Shown one piece after another: positions 1-6,036 of a DNA stretch of 7,445 bases. The notes beneath the pieces are model-generated. The model searched no databases. It saw only the letters and a program-made list of their open reading frames with translations, and was not told the origin of the DNA. This DNA is from Gammaproteobacteria bacterium (GTDB lineage: Bacteria > Pseudomonadota > Gammaproteobacteria > Xanthomonadales > Rhodanobacteraceae): positions 2,773-10,217 of the forward strand of contig VBNZ01000220.1 of NCBI GenBank assembly GCA_005877675.1. Direction: 5' to 3'. Made by a program: the position numbers and the translations under genes. Positions within the stretch are counted from its first letter, which is position 1; each line of letters opens with the position of its first letter.

Positions 1-204
1 TATTTGCTCGAACATCCGGGCATCGAACTCAAGATCGATATCGCTGCGCAGACGATCGGGTTGCCCGACGGCAAGCGCATCGAATTCCCGCTCGAACCGT
101 TTGCGAAGCATTGCCTGCTCGCGGGCGTCGATCAGCTTGGATTCCTGTTGCAGCACGAGGCGCAGATTGCGGAGTTTGAAAAAAATTTTGGTCAAGCAGC
201 GTAA
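1..204 (+). CDS. leuD: 3-isopropylmalate dehydratase small subunit, C-terminal part (partial)
   Basis: LeuD is the small subunit of isopropylmalate isomerase. With LeuC it converts 2-isopropylmalate to 3-isopropylmalate in leucine synthesis, in the cytoplasm. Only the last 67 codons are in the window (frame 1, stop TAA at 202-204); the family is usually around 200-215 residues, so about two thirds lies upstream. The visible part matches the LeuD C-terminus: a GxxIxFPLEPFAKHCLL stretch, then GVDQLGFLLQHEAQIAEFE, which is the family's F-x(2,3)-F-x-K-x-C-L-x-x-G-x-D end signature with its closing helix. The codon after the edge reads Tyr-Leu-Leu-Glu, so the gene is open to the left. It lies 135 nt upstream of leuB, the next step of the pathway, with a palindromic repeat between them. 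Identification is from remembered family sequence and is secure despite the truncation. Confidence 0.93.
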   Translation, partial: YLLEHPGIELKIDIAAQTIGLPDGKRIEFPLEPFAKHCLLAGVDQLGFLLQHEAQIAEFEKNFGQAA

Positions 205-215
205 CTTTTTCAGCT

Positions 216-314
216 CGTCAATCCCGCGTGCTTCTAGCGGGAACCCAGCGACTTTGATTTTCATACTGAATTCTAAAGTGAAGGCGCTGGATTCCCGCCT
301 TCGCGGGAATGACG
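216..314. repeat. Composite palindromic repeat (inverted pair), copy 1, leuD-leuB junction
   Basis: Two diverged copies of one short palindrome face each other. The left arm (216-250) reads CGTCAATCCCGCG...GCGGGAACCCAGCG. The right arm (285-314) is its inverted partner, CGCTGGATTCCCGC...GCGGGAATGACG. Each arm folds alone: the right has an 8-bp stem (291-298 with 303-310) and a CTTC loop; the left has a 6-bp stem (222-227 with 237-242) and a 9-nt loop. The arms are separated by a 34-nt AT-richer spacer containing ATACTGAA at 263-270. The right-arm core fits ATTCCC-N8-GGGAAT, the shape of the neisserial dRS3 repeat, which is a resemblance only. Copy 2 at 6037-6142 has the same plan and shares interior motifs. 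The element ends 25 nt before the leuB start codon. No transposase is present; a non-autonomous REP/MITE-like element is the likely nature. Confidence 0.85.
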
Positions 315-339
315 TCAAAAGAAGAGAAATGAAAACGAT

Positions 340-1410
340 ATGAAAGCAAACATCACCGTCCTCCCCGGAGATGGCACCGGGCCCGAAGTCACCGCCGCTG
401 CGGTCGAAGTGCTGCGCGTCGTCGCAACGCGTCACGGTCACGATTTTCATTTCGACGAACAGCTGATCGGTGGCTGCGCGATCGATGCGCACGGCGATCC
501 GCTGCCGCCCGCGACGCTCGCGTCATGCAAGCAAGCCGATGCGGTGCTGCTCGGCGCGGTCGGTGGGCCGAAGTGGTCCGATCCGAGCGCGAAAGTGCGC
601 CCGGAGCAGGGCCTGCTGGGTTTGCGCGCCGCGCTCGGCGTCTACGCCAATCTGCGCCCGGTGCGCGTGCATCCGCAGCTGCATGCGTTGTCGCCGCTGA
701 AAAACGAAAAATTGCACGGCGTGGATTTGCTGTTCGTGCGCGAGCTGACCGGCGGTGCGTATTTCGGCGCGAAGACGCGCAGTGCCGATACGGCGACTGA
801 CGAATGCAAATACACGGTCGCCGAGATCGAGCGCGCGGCACGCCGTGCGTTCGAGTTCGCGCGCGCGCGGCGCAAGCACGTGACACACGTCGACAAGGCC
901 AACGTGCTCGAGACGTCGCGTCTGTGGCGCGCGACGGTCGAGCGAGTGGCGAAGGACTACCCCGACGTGAAGCTCGAGCACCAGCTCGTCGATTCGATGG
1001 CGATGCTGCTGCTTACGCGGCCAGCGAGTTATGACGTGATCGTCACCGAAAATCTGTTCGGCGATATTCTGACCGACGAAGCGGCCGCGCTCGCGGGCTC
1101 GCTGGGACTGCTGCCTTCGGCATCGCTTGGCGACGGCAAGGTGGGGCTGTACGAGCCGATCCACGGCTCCGCCCCCGATATTGCGGGCAAGGGCCTAGCC
1201 AATCCGCTCGGCACGATCCTGTCCGCCGCGCTGCTATTGCGCTACTCGCTCGGCCTTGATGCCGAAGCGCGCGAAATTGAAGCGGCGGTCGATGCGGTGA
1301 TCGAGCGCGACGTGCTGACGCGCGATCTCGGCGGGTCGGCTAATACGAAAGAAGCGACCGAGGCGGTGGTGCAACAACTGCAAACCGGTCGCGCACGAGC
1401 TGCCGCATGA
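340..1410 (+). CDS. leuB: 3-isopropylmalate dehydrogenase
   Basis: LeuB oxidises and decarboxylates 3-isopropylmalate to 2-oxoisocaproate with NAD, the last leucine-specific step before transamination. The 356-residue product is the usual length. It begins with the dinucleotide-enzyme start ITVLPGDGTGPEV. The substrate segment LLGLRAALGVYANLRPVRV (92-110) is followed by VRELTGGAYFG with catalytic Tyr141. VDKANVLETSRLWR carries the catalytic Lys186. The metal ligands are Asp218 (VDSMAM) and Asp242/Asp246 (NLFGDILTDEA). The NAD-binding HGSAPDIAGKGLANPLGTI spans about 275-293. The ATG at 340 is chosen because the family starts just before the IxVLPGDG strand and a stop codon lies in frame at 310-312. 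An AG-rich stretch (317-328) is the only ribosome-binding candidate and sits rather far upstream. The stop overlaps the ilvD ATG (ATGA, 1407-1410), suggesting translational coupling. No lesion is seen. Confidence 0.97.
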   Translation: MKANITVLPGDGTGPEVTAAAVEVLRVVATRHGHDFHFDEQLIGGCAIDAHGDPLPPATLASCKQADAVLLGAVGGPKWSDPSAKVRPEQGLLGLRAALGVYANLRPVRVHPQLHALSPLKNEKLHGVDLLFVRELTGGAYFGAKTRSADTATDECKYTVAEIERAARRAFEFARARRKHVTHVDKANVLETSRLWRATVERVAKDYPDVKLEHQLVDSMAMLLLTRPASYDVIVTENLFGDILTDEAAALAGSLGLLPSASLGDGKVGLYEPIHGSAPDIAGKGLANPLGTILSAALLLRYSLGLDAEAREIEAAVDAVIERDVLTRDLGGSANTKEATEAVVQQLQTGRARAAA

Positions 1411-3131
1411 GTAGCGAAGAGCGCCCCCTCACCCCAACCCTCTCCCCCGTTAAAAGCAACGGGGGTCAGGGAGCGCATGCTTTGCGCAGCGACGTGATGA
1501 AGTCGGGCCCCGATCGGGCGCCCGCGCGCGCGATGCTGTATGCGACCGGGCTCGATGAGGCGGCGATCGCCAAGCCGCTCGTCGCGGTGGTGCATACCTG
1601 GTCGAACGTGTCGCCATGCAATTTGAACCTGCGCGATCTCGCGCAGCATGTCGCCGAGGGCGTACGCGCAGCAGGCGGCACGCCAATCGAGTTCAACACC
1701 ATCGCGGTGACTGACGGCATCGCGATGGGTACGCCAGGCATGCGCGCCTCGCTCGTGAGTCGTGAGGTGATCACCGATTCGATCGAACTCGCGGTCGATG
1801 GCCATTCGCTCGACGCAATGGTCGTGCTGTGCGGCTGCGACAAGACGATTCCCGCCGCGGCAATGGCGCTTGCGCGGCTCAATATTCCCGGCGTCGCGCT
1901 GTATGGCGGCAGCATCGATCACGGCACGCTCGACGGCAAGTCGATCACGATCCAGCAAGTGTTCGAGGCGGTCGGCGCGCACGGCGCGGGCAAGATCGAC
2001 GACGCGCGTCTGCACGAAGTCGAAAGTCGCGCGTGCCCGGGCGCCGGCGCCTGCGGCGGCCAGTTCACCGCAAACACGATGTCGATGATGCTCATGGCAC
2101 TCGGGTTGTCGCCGCTCGGCTACAACGATGTCGCCGCGACCGATCCGGCCAAGCGTGAGGTCGCGCGTCGCTGCGGCGAACTCGCGGTCGAGAATCTGAA
2201 GCGCGGCTTGCGTCCGCGCGACGTGCTGAGTGCGACGAGTTTTCGCAACGCCGCGCGCATCGCCAATGCGACCGCGGGCTCCACCAACGCGGTGCTGCAT
2301 CTGCTCGCAATCGCGAACGAGGCCGAAGTGCCGCTGGCACTCGAAGATTTTGAAGTGGCCTCGAAGACCACGCCGGTGATCGCCGACCTGATGCCTGGCG
2401 GCAAGTACACCGCAATCGAAATGACCCAGGCGGGCGGCATGGCGCAGGTGGCGCGCGAACTGCGCACCGCGGGACTGCTCGACGATGCGCCGACGCTGAC
2501 GGGCAGAACCTTGTTCGAGGAACTCGATGCCGCGCCGGCGGCACCCGCGGATCAACAAGTCGTCGTGCCGGTGGCGCGCGCTTTCAAACCGCGAGGCGGC
2601 TATTCGATCCTCTACGGCAATCTCGCGCCCGAGGGTTGCGTGCTCAAGTTGGCCGGCAAAGGCAGATTGAAGTTCAGTGGCCCAGCGCGCGTGTTCGAAA
2701 GCGAGGAGGACACGTTCCGCGCGGTGCAGGAAGGTGGGATCACGGCAGGTGATGTCGTCGTGATCCGCAACGAAGGACCCGCGGGCGGGCCGGGTATGCG
2801 CGAAATGCTTGCGGTGACCGCTGCGTTGGTCGGGCGTGGACTCGGCGACGACGTTGCGCTGATCACCGATGGACGATTCAGCGGCGCGACGCACGGCTTC
2901 ATGGTCGGCCATATCGCGCCCGAAGCGGCGAAAGGCGGCGCAATCGGTTTGCTGCGTGATGGCGATGCGATCGTGATCGACGCCGAGCGGCGCGTGATCG
3001 AAACCGATGCCGATCTGGAAGCGCGGCGCAAATCCTGGACTGCGCCCCTGCCGAAAGTTGCGCGCGGCGTACTCGCGAAATATGCAAAAACGGTCGGCTC
3101 CGCCGCGCGCGGCGCCGTGATTGAAATCTGA
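1407..3131 (+). CDS. ilvD: Dihydroxy-acid dehydratase
   Basis: IlvD dehydrates 2,3-dihydroxy-isovalerate and 2,3-dihydroxy-3-methylvalerate to the 2-oxo acids of valine and isoleucine; it is a cytoplasmic Fe-S enzyme. Family marks, numbered from the ATG at 1407: Cys71 (SPCNLNL), Cys144 (CGCDKTIPA, signature 1) and Cys216 (CPGAGACGGQFTANTM), the three expected cluster cysteines, then ALITDGRFSGATHGF (484-498, signature 2). The frame is intact to TGA. The start is uncertain. ATG 1407 overlaps the leuB stop and gives 574 residues. Residues 6-24 of that form (RPLTPTLSPVKSNGG...) are a translated dispersed repeat. The conserved family start (RSDVMKSGPDRAP) begins just after, so TTG 1482 (549 residues, good Shine-Dalgarno) or ATG 1497 (544 residues) may be the true start. 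It belongs to the type with a short N-terminus ending in CNLNL, not the E. coli-like long type. ilvC follows 34 nt downstream. Confidence 0.96.
   Translation: MSSEERPLTPTLSPVKSNGGQGAHALRSDVMKSGPDRAPARAMLYATGLDEAAIAKPLVAVVHTWSNVSPCNLNLRDLAQHVAEGVRAAGGTPIEFNTIAVTDGIAMGTPGMRASLVSREVITDSIELAVDGHSLDAMVVLCGCDKTIPAAAMALARLNIPGVALYGGSIDHGTLDGKSITIQQVFEAVGAHGAGKIDDARLHEVESRACPGAGACGGQFTANTMSMMLMALGLSPLGYNDVAATDPAKREVARRCGELAVENLKRGLRPRDVLSATSFRNAARIANATAGSTNAVLHLLAIANEAEVPLALEDFEVASKTTPVIADLMPGGKYTAIEMTQAGGMAQVARELRTAGLLDDAPTLTGRTLFEELDAAPAAPADQQVVVPVARAFKPRGGYSILYGNLAPEGCVLKLAGKGRLKFSGPARVFESEEDTFRAVQEGGITAGDVVVIRNEGPAGGPGMREMLAVTAALVGRGLGDDVALITDGRFSGATHGFMVGHIAPEAAKGGAIGLLRDGDAIVIDAERRVIETDADLEARRKSWTAPLPKVARGVLAKYAKTVGSAARGAVIEI
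1424..1474. repeat. Dispersed GC-rich hairpin repeat inside the ilvD 5' coding region
   Basis: The segment begins CCCCCTCACCCCAACCCTC and ends GGGGGTCAGGGAGC. This is the familiar dispersed proteobacterial repeat whose translation, PLTPTLSP, turns up as an artefact at the edges of many annotated proteins. It contains a perfect 8-bp stem (CCCCCGTT 1444-1451 with AACGGGGG 1458-1465) and a 6-nt loop. An outer CCCT/AGGG pairing (1438-1441 with 1468-1471) is separated from it by a 2x2 mismatch. The span I assign is 51 nt, a multiple of three, so it keeps ilvD open; the exact ends are judged by eye. No T-run follows the hairpin, so it is not a classical terminator. Family identity is from memory, not a search. 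Confidence 0.8.
1468..1473 (+). promoter_or_regulatory. Candidate ribosome-binding site for an internal ilvD start (TTG 1482)
   Basis: AGGGAG lies 8 nt upstream of an in-frame TTG at 1482-1484, which would give a protein starting (M)RSDVMKSG, the usual start of this IlvD type. The ATG at 1407 has only a weak GAG-containing sequence upstream. AGGGAG belongs to the 3' arm of the inserted repeat, and its AGGG can pair with CCCT at 1438-1441. Its use is inferred from spacing alone. Confidence 0.4.
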
Positions 3132-3153
3132 CGGATTTTATTTATCTAATTGT

Positions 3154-3157
3154 GGAG
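3154..3157 (+). promoter_or_regulatory. Ribosome-binding site deciding the ilvC start
   Basis: GGAG lies 8 nt before ATG 3166 but only 2 nt before the in-frame ATG at 3160. The spacing favours 3166 as the ilvC start (MSTETKATT...). An upstream in-frame TTG at 3121 overlaps the ilvD end and has no such site. Confidence 0.65.
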
Positions 3158-3165
3158 AAATGGAT

Positions 3166-4152
3166 ATGAGCACAGAAACCAAAGCAACCACCGACGCACT
3201 GAAGGGCAAGCGCATCGCCATCCTCGGCTACGGCAGTCAGGGTCGCGCGCACGCGCTGAACCTGCGCGACTCCGGCCTCGACGTCGTGGTCGGTCTGCGT
3301 CCGAACGGCGCTACCGCAGCCACGGCCAAGGCCGACGGCTTCAGCGTGCTGGAGCCAGGCGAAGCGGTGAAGTCCGCCGATCTCGTCGCGGTGCTGACGC
3401 CGGACATGGTGCAGCCAGAGCTGTACGCGAGTGCCATCGAAAACAACATCAAGCCGAATGCGGCGCTGCTGTTCGCGCACGGACTCAACGTGCACTTCAA
3501 GATGATCGCGCCGCGCGCGGACATCGATGTGATCCTCGTTGCGCCGAAAGGCCCCGGCCACCTCGTGCGTACCGAGTATGAAATCGGCCGCGGCGTGCCG
3601 TGTCTCTACGCGGTGTATCAGGACGTGACCGGCCAGGCCAAGGCGAAGGCGATGGCCTACGCCGCGGGCCTCGGCGGCGCGCGTGCGCTGCTGATTGAAA
3701 CTGACTTCAAGGAAGAAACCGAAACCGATCTGTTCGGCGAACAGGGTTTCGAGACGCTGGTCGAGGCCGGCTACAAGCCCGAGATCGCGTACTACGAAGT
3801 GCTGCACGAGCTCAAGCTGATCGTCGATCTGCTCTATCAAGGCGGCCTGACGAAGATGCTCACCTTCATCTCTGAAACCGCGCAGTACGGCGACTACACG
3901 CGTGGTCCGCGCATCGTCGATGCCGATACCAAGCAGCGCATGAAAAAGGTCCTGGAAGAAATCCAGAGCGGCGAATTCGCGCGCGAATGGAAGGCTGAGT
4001 ACGACGCCGGCCTGCCGAACTACAAGAGGTTGAAGCAGGCCGATCTAGACCATCCGATCGAAAAGATCGGCGCGCAGCTGCGCGCGAAGATGGTGTGGCT
4101 CAATCAGGCTGCAACTGCGCCTGTAGCGCCGGCCCTTAAGAAGGTGGGCTGA
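3166..4152 (+). CDS. ilvC: Ketol-acid reductoisomerase, class I, with a 13-residue internal deletion
   Basis: IlvC converts 2-acetolactate and 2-aceto-2-hydroxybutyrate to the dihydroxy acids used by IlvD, with NAD(P)H and Mg. Visible parts: the Rossmann motif GYGSQG (21-26), FAHGLNVHF with catalytic His107, APKGPGH (126-132), FKEETETDLFGEQ with metal ligands Asp188 and Glu192, and YYEVLHELKLIVDLLYQGG with Glu211 and Glu215. The 328-residue length is close to class I. In the family, GEQ is followed by roughly AVLCGGxxELVKA and then GFETLVEAGY. Here GEQ runs straight into GFETLVEAGY, at 3744/3745. The second and third metal ligands are therefore 19 residues apart instead of the 32 known for the Pseudomonas enzyme (Glu194, Glu226). 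The frame is kept and the rest is well conserved. A core helix is lost, so activity is doubtful unless the sequence is in error. The cofactor loop (LRPNGATAATA, 44-54) also lacks the usual serines. Confidence 0.93.
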   Translation: MSTETKATTDALKGKRIAILGYGSQGRAHALNLRDSGLDVVVGLRPNGATAATAKADGFSVLEPGEAVKSADLVAVLTPDMVQPELYASAIENNIKPNAALLFAHGLNVHFKMIAPRADIDVILVAPKGPGHLVRTEYEIGRGVPCLYAVYQDVTGQAKAKAMAYAAGLGGARALLIETDFKEETETDLFGEQGFETLVEAGYKPEIAYYEVLHELKLIVDLLYQGGLTKMLTFISETAQYGDYTRGPRIVDADTKQRMKKVLEEIQSGEFAREWKAEYDAGLPNYKRLKQADLDHPIEKIGAQLRAKMVWLNQAATAPVAPALKKVG

Positions 4153-4195
4153 GAAACACAAGCGAATCGTAACGATTTTTGCTTTGAGAACCGCA

Positions 4196-5851
4196 ATGAA
4201 CGCACAGTTGAAACCGACACCACTCGCGACGAACGATCCCAACAAGCACGCGCTCGCCGGCCGCCCGATGTCCGGCGCGGATATCGTCGTACAGGTACTT
4301 GCCGACGAAGGTGTCGAAGTCGTGTTCGGGTATTCGGGCGGTGCGATTCTGCCGGTGTACGACGCGGTGTTCCGCTTCAACCACGCGCACAAGGTCGGCG
4401 AGCGCGAACCGTTGCCGCTGATCGTGCCCGCGAACGAGCAGGGCGCGGGCTTCATGGCGCAGGGTTACGCGCGCGCCTCCGGCAAAGTCGGCGTTGCGAT
4501 CGTCACCTCGGGACCAGGCGCGACCAACACGGTCACGCCGGTGCGTGATGCGATGGCCGACTCGATTCCGCTGGTCGTGATCTGCGGCCAGGTGCCGACC
4601 GCGGCGATCGGCAGCGATGGATTCCAGGAAGCGCCAATCAGCAACATCATGGCCGCCTGCACCAAGCACGTGTTTCTCGTCACCGATGCGTCGAAGCTCG
4701 AAGCGACGCTGCGCAGCGCGTTCGAGATCGCGCGCACGGGCCGCCCCGGGCCGGTCGTCGTCGATATTCCGAAAGACGTGCAGAACACACAACTGGTGTT
4801 CGACGGCGCAAGCCGTTTGCCGCTGCCCGGTTATCGTGCGCGCCTGCGTGCAATCGAGGACGCACGGCTCGACGATGCCGCGTGCAAAACATTTTTTGAT
4901 GCGCTGGCGCAAGCTCGACGTCCTCTGATCTACGCTGGCGGCGGTGTGATTGCAGGCGAGGCTGCTGTGGCGCTGCGCGCGTTCGCCGACGGCTTCGGCA
5001 TTCCGGTTGTGACGACCCTGATGGGCATCGGCGCCGCCGATACGACACAGGTGCTGTCGCTGCACATGCTCGGCATGCACGGCACCGCGTTTGCGAACTA
5101 TGCGACCGAGGACTGCGATTTTCTGATCGCAACCGGCAGCCGTTTCGACGACCGTGTCGCTGGCGTACCGGCGAAGTTCGCGGCGGGCGCGCGGTTCCTC
5201 GCGCATCTCGATGTCGATCCGGCCGAGATCGACAAAGTCAAGCGCGTCGACTGGCATCATCTCGGCAACCTCTCGCGCGCGCTCGAACGCCTGCGCGCGT
5301 ACGGCCAGACCGCCGGCTTCGATCCGCTCGGTAAAGGCAGCTATCGAGACTGGCATGCGCACATCGTCGATCTGAAGAAAACCTACGCGATGAACTACGC
5401 GCGCGATGCAGCGCAGATCCAACCGTATGCCGTGATCGAGGAGATCAACAAGCACACGCAAGGCCGCGCGGTCATCGCTACCGGCGTCGGCCAGCACCAG
5501 ATGTGGGCGGCGCAATACTTCGATTTCCGCGAGCCGCGGCTGTGGCTCACGTCGGGATCGATGGGCACAATGGGATTTGGCCTGCCCGCGGCGATCGGCG
5601 CTGCTTTCGCGCGACGCGATCTCGTCGTGATCGACATCGACGGCGATGCCTCGATTCGCATGAATCTCGGCGAGCTTGAAACCGTGACGACGTACAACCT
5701 GCCGGTCAAGATCGTCGTGCTCAACAACTACGGCGACGGCATGGTGCGGCAGTGGCAGAAGCTGTTCTTCAAGGGCCGCTTCTCAGCGAGCGACAAGAGT
5801 CTGCACAAGAAGGATTTCGTCACGACAATCCTGTCGATGTGCCGCGCGTAA
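4196..5851 (+). CDS. ilvB: Acetolactate synthase large subunit, main reading frame (C-terminus lost by frameshift)
   Basis: IlvB is the thiamine-diphosphate catalytic subunit of acetohydroxyacid synthase, which commits pyruvate to valine/leucine and, with 2-oxobutyrate, to isoleucine. Domains in order: an N-terminal pyrimidine-binding domain with VFGYSGGAILPVYDA (43-57) and PANEQGAGF carrying catalytic Glu81; TSGPGATNTVTPV (104-116); a central domain (about 205-370) with RRPLIYAGGG and GSRFDDRVAG; and a C-terminal diphosphate domain with IDGDASIRMN...VLNN (481-511), the GDx...NN cofactor motif. ATG 4196 follows ilvC by 43 nt with a weak GAGAA site; TTG 4184 is possible but less likely. After SLHKKDFVT (codon about 543) the frame continues as unrelated TILSMCRA to a stop at 5849-5851. 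The true C-terminus resumes in the -1 frame (see 5812-6030). As written the protein lacks about 75 terminal residues and is probably inactive, unless the sequence is wrong at this point. Confidence 0.93.
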   Translation: MNAQLKPTPLATNDPNKHALAGRPMSGADIVVQVLADEGVEVVFGYSGGAILPVYDAVFRFNHAHKVGEREPLPLIVPANEQGAGFMAQGYARASGKVGVAIVTSGPGATNTVTPVRDAMADSIPLVVICGQVPTAAIGSDGFQEAPISNIMAACTKHVFLVTDASKLEATLRSAFEIARTGRPGPVVVDIPKDVQNTQLVFDGASRLPLPGYRARLRAIEDARLDDAACKTFFDALAQARRPLIYAGGGVIAGEAAVALRAFADGFGIPVVTTLMGIGAADTTQVLSLHMLGMHGTAFANYATEDCDFLIATGSRFDDRVAGVPAKFAAGARFLAHLDVDPAEIDKVKRVDWHHLGNLSRALERLRAYGQTAGFDPLGKGSYRDWHAHIVDLKKTYAMNYARDAAQIQPYAVIEEINKHTQGRAVIATGVGQHQMWAAQYFDFREPRLWLTSGSMGTMGFGLPAAIGAAFARRDLVVIDIDGDASIRMNLGELETVTTYNLPVKIVVLNNYGDGMVRQWQKLFFKGRFSASDKSLHKKDFVTTILSMCRA

Positions 5852-6030
5852 TCGCCGAATTCGTTGCGTTCGACGGCCCGGCGTTTCTCGAGGTGATCAT
5901 CGATCCCGATGCCGGCGTGTATCCGATGGTGGGCCCGGGCATGAGCTATGCGGAGATGATCACCGGCGACTTCATTCCGTCGCGACAGAAGCCGACGGGG
6001 CAGGAAGTCGGCCCAGCGGAGATGTTCTAG
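5812..6030 (+). pseudogene. ilvB: Displaced C-terminal remnant of ilvB
   Basis: In a different frame from the main ilvB reading, this stretch encodes GFRHDNPVDVPRVIAEF, then FDGPAFLEVIIDPDAGVYPMVGPG and SYAEMITGDFIPSR, to TAG at 6028-6030. That is unmistakably the C-terminal end of acetolactate synthase large subunits of this type. Between KKDFV of the main frame and DVPRV here there are only 14 nt, whereas homologues as I remember them have about 18 residues (54 nt), typically xAAxADGFxFARR and a few more. The frame difference requires a net loss of 3n+1 nt, which a deletion of about 40 nt satisfies; a simple 1-nt indel would not restore the missing residues. It has no start codon or ribosome-binding site of its own in a sensible place, so it is a fragment of ilvB and not a separate gene. 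The upper boundary is approximate. Confidence 0.85.
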
Positions 6031-6036
6031 TTTCTT

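Noticed and set aside
216..314. Repeats as a CRISPR array
   Set aside because: Only two inverted, unequal copies at each site; no regular direct repeats, unique spacers or cas genes.
101..343. 80-codon + strand frame from inside leuD to the leuB start
   Set aside because: It overlaps leuD out of frame and its end (LDSRLRGND) is the well-known spurious translation of this palindromic repeat.
1444..1465. Strong GC hairpin as an intrinsic terminator between leuB and ilvD
   Set aside because: No T-run follows on either strand and it lies in open coding sequence; better explained as the dispersed repeat's own stem.
1242..2912. Long antisense open frame (556 codons) opposite leuB/ilvD
   Set aside because: It mirrors strongly GC-biased codons of ilvD and leuB, shows no recognisable domain, and passes through the repeat. 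ilvD on the + strand has clear catalytic motifs across the same DNA.
3121..3150. Possible sigma70 promoter before ilvC: TTGAAA (3121-3126), 18-nt spacer, TCTAAT (3145-3150)
   Set aside because: Matches are reasonable, but the expected transcript start near 3157 would cut off the GGAG ribosome-binding site. The gap is short within an apparent operon, so I do not call it without transcript-start data.
4165..4184. Possible terminator after ilvC (AATC...GATT followed by TTT)
   Set aside because: Only a 4-bp AT-rich stem; too weak, and ilvB follows directly.
4136..5515. Long antisense open frame opposite ilvB
   Set aside because: Shadow of the high-GC ilvB coding strand; Arg/His-rich composition with no family features.
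5800..5860. Programmed ribosomal frameshift in ilvB
   Set aside because: No slippery heptamer is seen, and a frameshift alone would still leave about 13 conserved residues missing; a deletion or sequence error fits better.
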